DNA of 64,000 nucleotides from Grimontia indica (GTDB taxonomy: Bacteria > Pseudomonadota > Gammaproteobacteria > Enterobacterales > Vibrionaceae), in NCBI RefSeq assembly GCF_000333895.2, contig NZ_ANFM02000016.1, positions 1 to 64,000 of the forward strand, in the 5' to 3' direction. Below are positions 42,750 to 49,822 of the stretch, one piece after another. Position numbers and translations under genes: made by a program. Below the pieces are notes generated by a model, which ran no database searches, was not told the origin of the DNA, and saw only the letters and a program-made list of their open reading frames with translations. Every line of letters begins with the position of its first letter. Within the stretch, counting starts at the first letter, position 1.

Positions 42750-44132
42750 TTGACCGTCAAATACCCTGAAAGTCTAAGAGATTATTCTTGGACATTTCGT
42801 TTCGGACTTGGCCAATTGCAATTTCTAATTCTGCTTCTGGCTATGTTGCTTTTCCTTGTTAGTACTAAAGTTCACTCCTCGGAAAATGAGCCTCCGATTT
42901 ACTGGCGGTCGATTGTTTACTTCTACCCTGACGACAGGATTGTTGGAGAGGATGAGCTGAAGCTGGCATTTAAGGACTTCGATTTCGTCAGCGAGTTTCC
43001 TGAGAAAACAGAAAACAACACCCCCCTTTATACCTATGAAGTCATCAAGAATTTTGACGAAAGTTATCCTGTGCCAGACATGAGTTATCTCGCTTACTTC
43101 GGTAGGGGGGTAACTAAGGCAGAAGCTGAGAGCATTCAGGGATCAAAGTTGGCAGTTGTTATTGATGCAATGTTTCCAATCTCGACAGCAATTAAAAATG
43201 TATATGGTTTGAATAATGCAGTATTTCGATTCGCTAATCAGGAACATGGGCTGATTTGGGATTCTGAAACAAGAGAGCTCTTCTCTCCAATTGCCTGGAA
43301 GGAAAAGCGTATTTCTAGCTGGGATAAGTCAGGCTTTCCAGTTATCGAAGACCAAATAGTGATCCATGCATATCAGGCCGGGGAAGGTGTAAGAGCAATA
43401 ACGCTTGGCATGAGTAAGTTTGGCCTTCCTGATATTGTTGTTGACAAGTTTTCATGGTCGCTGAATGGAGAGGTCGGGAGCGTAATAAACGTGGTGGCCC
43501 AGTCGATATTTGAGGGTACAGAAGTCACTGACAGTTTCATAAGAGTTGATATTGATAAATTGCGTGATGGTGAATTCAAAACAAGGGTGAAAAATTCTTT
43601 GAAGGAAAATGCTGTTCAAAGAATTGATGTTGGCTACAGGGAAGGTAAATGGGAGTCTGGTGATCCAAACAATTACCTTATTGAGCTTACATTCGACCAT
43701 ATTGAAGGTAGTTCTCTCTCAGAGAAACAAAGTAACTTTGTACATGCACTTTTTGGTTGGGAAGACGATATCGCTTATGTTAGACATAACCAACTCATCA
43801 AAGAAGCTAGCAAGAGAGCTCGGGAAAAGCTTCCCTCCCTTAAGAAGGATTTTAATGAAGGACTAGCGCCAGGAGAATATATTCAACTTAAGGCTCCATT
43901 CGATACAGATGATGAGGGCGTTGAATGGATGTGGGTGGAGGTTTTGGCTTGGTCTAACTCTGAAATCAAAGGTCTGTTAAAAAATGAGCCTTACTTTATC
44001 GAGAGTCTGCGCGCAGGAATGGAAGTCTCGATCAATCAAGATGACGTATTTGACTACATCCGTACTGACGCGAATGGTAATCGAGAGGGCAACGAAACCG
44101 GGGAACTCATTCAAAAATATCAGGTTAGATAG
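42750..44132 (+). CDS. Large DUF2314-containing exported or membrane protein
   Basis: 460 residues from the TTG at 42750 (AAGGA eight bases upstream). An N-terminal hydrophobic segment (FLILLLAMLLFLVST) is a signal anchor or long signal peptide. Residues ~350-460 match the DUF2314/YegJ-like pattern (IQLKAPFDTDDEGVEWMWVEVLAW... GLLKNEPYF... GMEVSINQDDVFDYI). The first 300 residues (EPPIYWRSIVYFYPD..., AVVIDAMFPIS) are not recognised. DUF2314 proteins normally are short (~130 residues), so this is an enlarged form. AT-rich codons compared with neighbours suggest a separate origin. Function unknown. Confidence 0.8.
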   Translation: MTVKYPESLRDYSWTFRFGLGQLQFLILLLAMLLFLVSTKVHSSENEPPIYWRSIVYFYPDDRIVGEDELKLAFKDFDFVSEFPEKTENNTPLYTYEVIKNFDESYPVPDMSYLAYFGRGVTKAEAESIQGSKLAVVIDAMFPISTAIKNVYGLNNAVFRFANQEHGLIWDSETRELFSPIAWKEKRISSWDKSGFPVIEDQIVIHAYQAGEGVRAITLGMSKFGLPDIVVDKFSWSLNGEVGSVINVVAQSIFEGTEVTDSFIRVDIDKLRDGEFKTRVKNSLKENAVQRIDVGYREGKWESGDPNNYLIELTFDHIEGSSLSEKQSNFVHALFGWEDDIAYVRHNQLIKEASKRAREKLPSLKKDFNEGLAPGEYIQLKAPFDTDDEGVEWMWVEVLAWSNSEIKGLLKNEPYFIESLRAGMEVSINQDDVFDYIRTDANGNREGNETGELIQKYQVR

Positions 44133-44149
44133 ACTGATGTTTTTGAAAA

Positions 44150-44176
44150 CAAAGCGGCCCCGTCTCCGGGGCCTAA
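44150..44176. terminator. Terminator between DUF2314 and YadA-like genes
   Basis: GGCCCC/GGGGCC stem with a short loop, A-rich on the left (a T-run for the minus strand). It mainly serves the leftward YadA-like gene. Confidence 0.7.
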
Positions 44177-44191
44177 GTTCGCTGAGAGAAC

Positions 44192-44881
44192 TTAAAACTT
44201 GTATTGGATGCCGACGCCGCCAGCAACTTCTGAACCAGACACCTTGCCAGATGTCTCGTAGTGGAAGGTGCCTGAAACACTGATCTTCTCGTTGAAGCCA
44301 TAAGCACCACCGATAGCCAGGGCCTCTTTGCTGCCGGAGAAGCCGACACCGGCACCGATTGCAAATTCACCTTCGGTCACAAATGGACGTGCGTTAGTAA
44401 TAGCGTGCATACCAGCACGAACACCATCCATTTGTTCGTCCATCTCGGCAAAGCGCTCGTTCATTTGTTGCTGAAGGTCAGCAATGAGTTCGCGCTCTGA
44501 TGTAGGTGTTACACCGAATGACGGGTCAACAGGCTCACGGTCAGGCACGTCTGCTTCAGGAGTAAAACCAAAGTCCGGATCTACTGGCTCAGGACGGTCC
44601 GGTGTGCCATCTGGTGTTGGACGGTCAACAACTGGGCCATCACGGTCGGGTGTATTGTCCGGCATTGGGCGGTCAACGGTAGGACCATTTCGGTCTGGTA
44701 CATTTGCGTCTGGACTTGGACGGTCAACCGTTGGTCCATTGCGATCAGGTACCGAATAATCTGGCGTAGGACGGTCAGATACACCAGGCACGCTGTTGTC
44801 GATATCAATATTGATAGAGTTTGCCATTGCGCCAGCAGAAAACAGGCCAGCAAGCGAAAGTGCGATTACAGTCTTTTTCAT
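44192..44881 (-). CDS. Miniature YadA-like trimeric adhesin with Pro/Asp repeats
   Basis: 229 residues. Signal peptide ends in SAGAMA. The passenger is very short and made of Pro-Asp-Arg-rich repeats: DRNGPTVDRPSPDANVP, DRNGPTVDRPMPDNTP, DRDGPVVDRPTPDGTP and two degraded units. It is followed by a coiled coil (SERELIADLQQQMNERFAEMDEQMDGVRAGMHA) and the C-terminal YadA-type beta-barrel anchor (GEFAIGAGVGFSGSKEALAIGGAYGF...GIQYKF) ending in Phe. It should form a trimer in the outer membrane with a Pro-rich stalk. No head domain is present. Followed by a terminator. Adhesion or an anchor for a partner is possible. Confidence 0.82.
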   Translation of the reverse strand: MKKTVIALSLAGLFSAGAMANSINIDIDNSVPGVSDRPTPDYSVPDRNGPTVDRPSPDANVPDRNGPTVDRPMPDNTPDRDGPVVDRPTPDGTPDRPEPVDPDFGFTPEADVPDREPVDPSFGVTPTSERELIADLQQQMNERFAEMDEQMDGVRAGMHAITNARPFVTEGEFAIGAGVGFSGSKEALAIGGAYGFNEKISVSGTFHYETSGKVSGSEVAGGVGIQYKF

Positions 44882-45106
44882 AAATTTGCTCTCTTAGTAA
44901 GTTTCAATCAGCGAGAGCATCCTTGCATCGAGTGTATAACTCGTTGTGATTCCTTATCTTTGACTGCAAGTCTACGGAGGGGAGGGCAGGTTTTCTAAGT
45001 AGGTGTGGTGATGTCGATAATAAGCATTACTTATTAGAAGGAATCAAATTTTCAATACTTCTTCTTAATCAAGGTCAGCACTTCATCTGCTTGGCTTATG
45101 AAAAGA

Positions 45107-45139
45107 AAAAGCCGCCAGATAAATGCTCTGGTGGCTTTG
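45107..45139. terminator. Terminator for the 104-residue gene
   Basis: AAGCCGCCAGA/TCTGGTGGCTT, 11-bp stem with one G-T pair; A-rich left side gives the minus strand its T-run. Confidence 0.75.
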
Positions 45140-45163
45140 CTGATTGTTTGTAGGAATGGGTGT

Positions 45164-45478
45164 TTAACCTGCCACCCAATCCACTAGATCTTTTGATCTG
45201 ACGTTGTTCACTTGATAAGGCTGGCCCAGCAGTCGGGCTGGTCGATTGGTATCAGCCTCTATATGCAGTTCCTGACCGTCAGTAAAGGAAAGACGAAAGC
45301 CCATGAACACACTGGTGAACATGCCATTCCCCTCAAAATCTTCATGAATTTCACGACAGCTTTTTACGCGGCGATTGGTTTTTCCATCGTTAAAGTAAAG
45401 GGCAATGCCTTGGTCGAAAGCGTTGTTTTTCAGCAAGGGATGGATATGTCCGGCTGAATCAATGTTAAAAATAATCAC
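45164..45478 (-). CDS. Hypothetical protein, 104 residues
   Basis: GTG start at 45478 with a weak GGA just before; followed by a terminator. No known family recognised. Hydrophilic with a plausible small beta fold (FNIDSAGHIHPLL, ELHIEADTNRPARLLGQPYQV). Codon use fits a real gene, but support is limited to the terminator and the absence of a better frame. Soluble cytoplasmic location is likely. Confidence 0.55.
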   Translation of the reverse strand: MIIFNIDSAGHIHPLLKNNAFDQGIALYFNDGKTNRRVKSCREIHEDFEGNGMFTSVFMGFRLSFTDGQELHIEADTNRPARLLGQPYQVNNVRSKDLVDWVAG

Positions 45479-45624
45479 TTTTCCGTGGTCTCATATTTAT
45501 GGAATCTATAGCGCGGCGTGATTTCTATCACGTTTTCACATGGTTTGTGGTCGGAGGTGTATAAATTAGAGGGTGAAAATAAGGCACTTCGACTCAGTCT
45601 TGAGCCGAAATGCCTGTTTGGGAA

Positions 45625-47175
45625 TCAATATAAGTTCAATAAGTGAATGGTTTGGTCTTGTGCTTCATGGTGGGCGAACTTAATCAGTGCCATAGAGGGC
45701 GGCCCTTGCGGCGCAGGGTTGTTTGAAAAACCAAATCCTTCAGAAGGGATCCCATTCGCACCGAACGACAGCGTGTTGTTACCATCCACATCCTGATAAG
45801 CCATGATGCCGTAAAAACCTGATGGCAGAGCTTCCAATGTGATGCCCTCGCGGGCTTCGTCTGATGTGTAATGGTTGGCATGAGCAGTTGGCGCGCCTCC
45901 CATCAGGTTGTCTGTTTCGCTGTAAACCAACACAACCACACCCGCTTCTTCCACACGAATGTCCGTGATTTTAATCGTCAGCGGATAGGATTCACCCTGT
46001 GCGAATGTCGGAACTTCTTTGGGCTGCTTGCTGATTAAACTGGCACTTAATACCACAACAAAAACAGACGCCAGAGCCGTAACCGGAATCAAGGTCTTGC
46101 CAGCCTGCTTACGGCACTCCTGAAGCCAGGATGACATCCACAATGTCGCCGTCAGAAGCAGCACCAACAGGGTGAAATAACCACTGAGAACGGTTTCGCT
46201 CAGGAAAGGTGCGGTAAAGTAAATCAGAACAGCGTGCCAAGTGAAAACCTGAAGTGAGTTTTTACCAATGTAGCTCAATGGGCGGAAAACCAGTGCTGAA
46301 GGCCACTTACGGATGACTGTCGCGACAAGGTACACCCAAACCATCAGGTTCAGCATGCGCAGCCAACCCAGCTCGGGCTTATCAGCAAAGGAATACAACA
46401 CGCCCTGATGGATACCCATGGAAAGAAACGCGCCGTGGTGAGCAGCAAATAGCAACGCAGCGATAGCCAGACACACCGTGGCAGCGGCCGGGTGATACCA
46501 ACGCAGCTTGCCTTTGGCATTGGAAAAGCCAATGGCTGCACCACCAATAAACAGCAACTGCCACGCAAACGGGTCGAAGTAGCCGACCTGAACATTTGTC
46601 TCAAACAGTGAGGAAAGGAGGCTGGCGTTAATCTGTGTGCTGACTGCCCAAACCCCGACACTGATTGCCAGCACCAGCCACATCAACCCCCGACGGAACG
46701 CGTATAGCGCGATGGGCAAAATCAGCATAAAAATGACATACAGAGGAAGTATCTCAAGGTAATCCGGTTTGTTGATCAGCAGGGCGCTCAACAAAATGGT
46801 GGCCAGTGGCGCTTCCCCGAGATTGTTAAAGCTGCTGCCGAGGGATTGCGCGACGGTAGGCAACGCAAACGCGCAGTAAGAGAACCACACCATTACCAGA
46901 AGCAGGCTGACCATATGGTATTTGTAGATGGTAAAAGCACGTCGCAGGATTTTACCTGTGGCCTCCCTGTCTGGAAGCTCAGTGCGGCTATAAACCGCGC
47001 CTGCCAGCAGCCCGGAAATCATCACAAAGCCTTCCGCCGCACCAAACTGACCAAGGGGTTGAAGGGTGAAATATTGGAGCAGGCTTCTACCGCCACTGAG
47101 CCATATCAGATGGTTAATGGTCATTAAAACCAGCAGCAAACCGCGCAGGCTATCGAGCGCAGGTATTCTTTTCAT
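45625..47175 (-). CDS. OpgC-like membrane acyltransferase fused to DUF2141 domain
   Basis: 516 residues. Residues 1-~390 form an OpgC-type integral membrane protein with ten or more TMs, beginning RIPALDSLRGLLLVLMTINHL and including GFVMISGLLAGAVYSRTE and PLSYIGKNSLQVFTWHAVL. OpgC succinylates periplasmic glucans in E. coli. After a further TM (TALASVFVVVLSASLI), residues ~415-516 match DUF2141 (GGAPTAHANHY..., LPSGFYGIMAYQDVDGNNTLSFGANGIPSEGFGFSNNPAPQGPPSM), a domain normally found alone in secreted proteins. The fusion puts it probably in the periplasm. GGGAGACG precedes the ATG. Substrate unproven. Confidence 0.85.
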   Translation of the reverse strand: MKRIPALDSLRGLLLVLMTINHLIWLSGGRSLLQYFTLQPLGQFGAAEGFVMISGLLAGAVYSRTELPDREATGKILRRAFTIYKYHMVSLLLVMVWFSYCAFALPTVAQSLGSSFNNLGEAPLATILLSALLINKPDYLEILPLYVIFMLILPIALYAFRRGLMWLVLAISVGVWAVSTQINASLLSSLFETNVQVGYFDPFAWQLLFIGGAAIGFSNAKGKLRWYHPAAATVCLAIAALLFAAHHGAFLSMGIHQGVLYSFADKPELGWLRMLNLMVWVYLVATVIRKWPSALVFRPLSYIGKNSLQVFTWHAVLIYFTAPFLSETVLSGYFTLLVLLLTATLWMSSWLQECRKQAGKTLIPVTALASVFVVVLSASLISKQPKEVPTFAQGESYPLTIKITDIRVEEAGVVVLVYSETDNLMGGAPTAHANHYTSDEAREGITLEALPSGFYGIMAYQDVDGNNTLSFGANGIPSEGFGFSNNPAPQGPPSMALIKFAHHEAQDQTIHLLNLY

Positions 47176-47296
47176 AACTCGTCTCCCTGTGATTTATTGC
47201 AACTTATTGTGTCGCAAGCAAAAAGAGAGCATCTGACAAAAATTGCGGTATTGAATTTAGAAAGGGTTTTGTCAGAAGGATTGATAGACGAGTCGA

Positions 47297-47322
47297 AAAA
47301 AAGAGCCTCCATTGAGGCTCAA
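47297..47322 (-). terminator. Terminator on the left copy of the sulfatase-end repeat
   Basis: GAGCCTC/GAGGCTC (47303-47309, 47314-47320) with A-run on the left, so it terminates leftward transcription. Nearly the same element occurs at 49611-49637. Confidence 0.75.
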
Positions 47323-47343
47323 TTGCATATCAGTGTGTGACGG

Positions 47344-47394
47344 TTATTTCTGCACTTTTTGTTCGATGATGTTGAACCAGAATTGGAAGAGTCT
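47344..47394 (-). pseudogene. Remnant of an alkylsulfatase gene 3' end (left copy)
   Basis: Minus-strand codons ending at TAA 47346-47344 encode RLFQFWFNIIEQKVQK-stop. FWFNII(E/V)-x near the C-terminus is typical of the SCP2-like domain of SdsA/BDS1-type alkylsulfatases. No longer frame continues upstream, so only the last ~16 codons survive. The remainder of the gene is replaced by the LysR/nitrilase segment. Homologous to the remnant at 49658-49822. Confidence 0.55.
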
Positions 47395-47538
47395 TGCCCC
47401 CACGCCTTTGAGCTAAATTGGTTTTGGACAAAAATGGCTTAGAGTCGGAACTCTAAGTCATACAGATCAGATGAACTGGGGTAGGGGAAAATCTAGGTTA
47501 CTACAGCCTACGAGTTCGGTGGCCATTCACCTATAGAA

Positions 47539-48417
47539 TCAACTACGTTCAATTTGCATCTTCTCAACAAATTGAATGAAATTATCTTTTGCAAAGCTCT
47601 CTAACTGCTTATTCCAAATTAGGCCGACATCCCATGAGCTACTTTCCCCGGGCAGTTCCCAAAAAACGACGTGCTCATTCGCAATATGCTTTACACTTGC
47701 TGGAACAATAGTGAAGCCCAAATTTGCTGATACTAGTGCCAACAATGTTTGAATATCATCGGCCTCCTGAACTACATTAAGTTTTTTCTCATGCTCCTCT
47801 AATAGCATGTTAATTTGTTGGCTTAGCCCCTTACCTCGCTCAGGGTTAAGCTGTAAATAATCGATTGAATCTAACGAAGACCATAATTTGTTTTTGTCTA
47901 TGATTTGGCTTCTATGTATCGCAAGCACTAATTGATCTGTACAGAGCTTCACGCCCGTCAGCGGAGCTACAGCTGGTAGTCGACTAAAGCTAAGATGAAG
48001 ATCCCCCAGAAGTAGGAACTCTGACTGCTTTTGAGATGGTATATCGTTAAGTGTAATGTGGATCTCTGGGTAGTGTTTTTTAAACTTAGCTATGTAATCT
48101 GGTGCAAGGTGGTAGGAAGATATACCAAAACCTATATTAAGAGTTCCTGCAATTCCCTTGGCGACTCGTTGAGTTAGAGATTTATAAGATTCAAAACTCG
48201 ATACAATTCGTTGCGCTTCAGGTAAAAGAGCTACGCCTGCCGCAGTAAGACTGGCTCCTTGTCTTCCTCTCTCAAATAAAACTACTCCACAAAAAGCTTC
48301 AAGGCGCTGAATCTTCTTAGTTAAAGCTGACTGAGTGATGTGTAAGTGCTCTGAAGCTACTCGATAGTTACCATCTAACGCTAACTGGCAGAATGCGCGT
48401 AAATCGATAAAATCCAT
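47539..48417 (-). CDS. LysR-family transcriptional regulator
   Basis: 292 residues. Winged-helix N-terminus LRAFCQLALDGNYRVASEHLHITQSALTKKIQRLEAFCGVVLFERGRQG, then a periplasmic-binding-protein-like effector domain (TLNIGFGISSYHLAPDYI...). It is divergent from the nitrilase gene with ~95 bp between, the usual arrangement of a LysR activator and its target. Base composition is noticeably AT-richer than the surroundings, and the pair sits between two repeat ends, so it is likely acquired. Effector unknown, perhaps the nitrilase substrate. Confidence 0.9.
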   Translation of the reverse strand: MDFIDLRAFCQLALDGNYRVASEHLHITQSALTKKIQRLEAFCGVVLFERGRQGASLTAAGVALLPEAQRIVSSFESYKSLTQRVAKGIAGTLNIGFGISSYHLAPDYIAKFKKHYPEIHITLNDIPSQKQSEFLLLGDLHLSFSRLPAVAPLTGVKLCTDQLVLAIHRSQIIDKNKLWSSLDSIDYLQLNPERGKGLSQQINMLLEEHEKKLNVVQEADDIQTLLALVSANLGFTIVPASVKHIANEHVVFWELPGESSSWDVGLIWNKQLESFAKDNFIQFVEKMQIERS

Positions 48418-48512
48418 TCCATAAGCTCATTAAATATAGGAATTTTATTCATTATACGGAATCAAACGACCTTTTTAAAATGGTTGATATTCACCAAGTA
48501 AAGGGAACAATT

Positions 48513-49472
48513 ATGAAAGATATCCGTGTTGCGACTGTCCAATTTAACCACCATGCGAACGATAAAAACTACAACTTATCGGTCATTCAAAGTTACGTAG
48601 AAAAGGCGGCTAAACAAGGGGTAAAAATCATCGCATTCCCTGAAATGTGTGTGACTGGTTATTGGCATGTTTCGAAACTTAAAAAATCAGAGATCAATGA
48701 TTTGTCCGAGTTCATCCCACAAGGGGAAACATCTCAACGCTTGCTAAAAATGTCTGAACAATACCAACTCAGCATAGGAGCAGGTTTAATTGAAAAGGAC
48801 AAGGACGGAAATTTCTATAATTCTTACATAATGGCCATGCCTGATGGCCAGATAGCCAAACACAGAAAGCTGCATACGTTTGTCAGCGAACACATGAGAA
48901 GTGGTAATGAATACACTGTATTTGATACGCCACATGGATGCCGCGTAGGGATCCTGATTTGCTGGGATAATAATTTAGTCGAGAATGTTCGAATAACAGC
49001 ATTAAAAGGGGCTGATATCCTAGTCGCGCCTCATCAAACAGGCGGCACGAACTCTCGCAGCCCCAATGCGATGGGGTTGATTGATCCCGAGCTTTGGTAT
49101 AATCGTAAACAGAATCCAGATTCGATTCGTTCTGAAATGCAAGGTTCTAAAGGAAGAAAATGGTTAATGCGTTGGCTACCCGCGCGTGCCCATGATAATG
49201 GCATGTTCCTGATCTTTAGTAACGGTGTTGGGGTTGATATGGATGAAGTTAGAACGGGGAATGCGATGGTGCTCAATCCCTACGGCGAAATTATCGCTGA
49301 AACTGACTGTGTCGATAATGATATGGTTATTGCTGATCTCAATGCGAAAGATCTAAATATGTGTACAGGCAGACGCTGGATCAGAGGTCGTAGACCTAAT
49401 TTATACGCTCCCTTAACGATGGAAGGGAATGAATTGACGCCTTATCAGGCAAGATTCTCGACACTAAAATAG
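48513..49472 (+). CDS. Carbon-nitrogen hydrolase (nitrilase superfamily)
   Basis: 319 residues. The catalytic triad is in place: E44 (FPEMCVTGYW), K119 (HRKLHTF) and C150 (ILICWDNNLVENVR). The family hydrolyses amides or nitriles (aliphatic amidase, omega-amidase, N-carbamoyl-amidase types); the branch here has RRWIRGRRPNLY at the C-terminus and a long insert after the Cys (TGGTNSRSPNAMG). The start is ATG 48513, preceded by AAGGGAACAATT; a frame 11 codons upstream lacks an RBS. The gene is divergent from its presumed LysR regulator. Substrate unknown. Confidence 0.9.
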   Translation: MKDIRVATVQFNHHANDKNYNLSVIQSYVEKAAKQGVKIIAFPEMCVTGYWHVSKLKKSEINDLSEFIPQGETSQRLLKMSEQYQLSIGAGLIEKDKDGNFYNSYIMAMPDGQIAKHRKLHTFVSEHMRSGNEYTVFDTPHGCRVGILICWDNNLVENVRITALKGADILVAPHQTGGTNSRSPNAMGLIDPELWYNRKQNPDSIRSEMQGSKGRKWLMRWLPARAHDNGMFLIFSNGVGVDMDEVRTGNAMVLNPYGEIIAETDCVDNDMVIADLNAKDLNMCTGRRWIRGRRPNLYAPLTMEGNELTPYQARFSTLK

Positions 49473-49490
49473 ATGACGTAACTTATTGAG

Positions 49491-49521
49491 TGGTCGCCAA
49501 CGAATAATATGTTGGCGACCA
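49491..49521 (+). terminator. Hairpin after nitrilase gene
   Basis: TGGTCGCCAAC/GTTGGCGACCA, perfect 11-bp stem, loop of nine bases, followed by TTAATATATTGTTT. Likely terminator. Confidence 0.75.
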
Positions 49522-49610
49522 TTAATATATTGTTTCATAAAGAGCCCCTAACAAACTTTGGGGCACAATCCAGCCGAAACACACCGCCAATTGGGTTGCG
49601 AATTTCAATA

Positions 49611-49637
49611 AAAAAAGAGCCTCAATTGAGGCTCTTT
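49611..49637. terminator. Terminator on the right copy of the sulfatase-end repeat
   Basis: Perfect palindrome AGAGCCTCAATTGAGGCTCT (49616-49635) flanked by A-run and T-run; it is the counterpart of 47297-47322. Confidence 0.8.
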
Positions 49638-49657
49638 TGCATGTCAGTGTGTGACGA

Positions 49658-49822
49658 TCACTTCTGAACTCTTGGCTCGATAATATTGAACCAAAATTAG
49701 AAGTTATCCAGCATTCCCACGATGTCGGTCAGTGCTTTCACGTTACCATCGATTCTTGTATTACCTTGTTCAACCAGTTTGGTGATAGATGTCTTGCCCA
49801 TCAGCACTTTGTTAATCCGAGG
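49658..49822 (-). pseudogene. Remnant of an alkylsulfatase C-terminal domain (right copy)
   Basis: Minus-strand frame directly downstream of the MCP gene. It reads RINKVLMGKTSITKLVEQG..., then ...LDNF, then an in-frame TAA at 49699-49697, then FWFNIIEPRVQK and TGA at 49660-49658. The order L-x-G-x-x-x-L-x-x-x-G-x-x-x-I-x-G-N-x-x-A-L...L-D-x-F-x-FWFNI fits the SCP2-like C-terminal domain of SdsA/BDS1-type alkylsulfatases. The nonsense codon and the absence of the catalytic domain mark it as a pseudogene fragment of about 55 codons. Confidence 0.65.

Larger units (their letters stand above)
47300..49706. repeat. Imperfect direct repeat (about 90 bp) flanking the LysR/nitrilase segment
   Basis: Copies at about 47300-47392 and 49613-49706 share the terminator, the phrase CAGTGTGTGACG and the end of the sulfatase-like frame (FWFNIIE-x-V-QK). 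The two are clearly homologous but not identical; 2.2 kb lies between. The coordinates span both copies and the interval. Confidence 0.6.

Noticed and set aside
44484-44759. Plus-strand frame of 91 residues across the YadA-like repeat region
   Set aside because: It is the antisense of a repetitive minus-strand gene with signal peptide and barrel; the frame is open because of the repeat composition.
49543-49600. attC-like sequence (CCTAACAAAC) after the nitrilase gene
   Set aside because: The full R''...R' arrangement (RYYYAAC ... GTTRRRY) is not present, and no integrase gene is visible; the short GC-rich hairpin alone is not enough.
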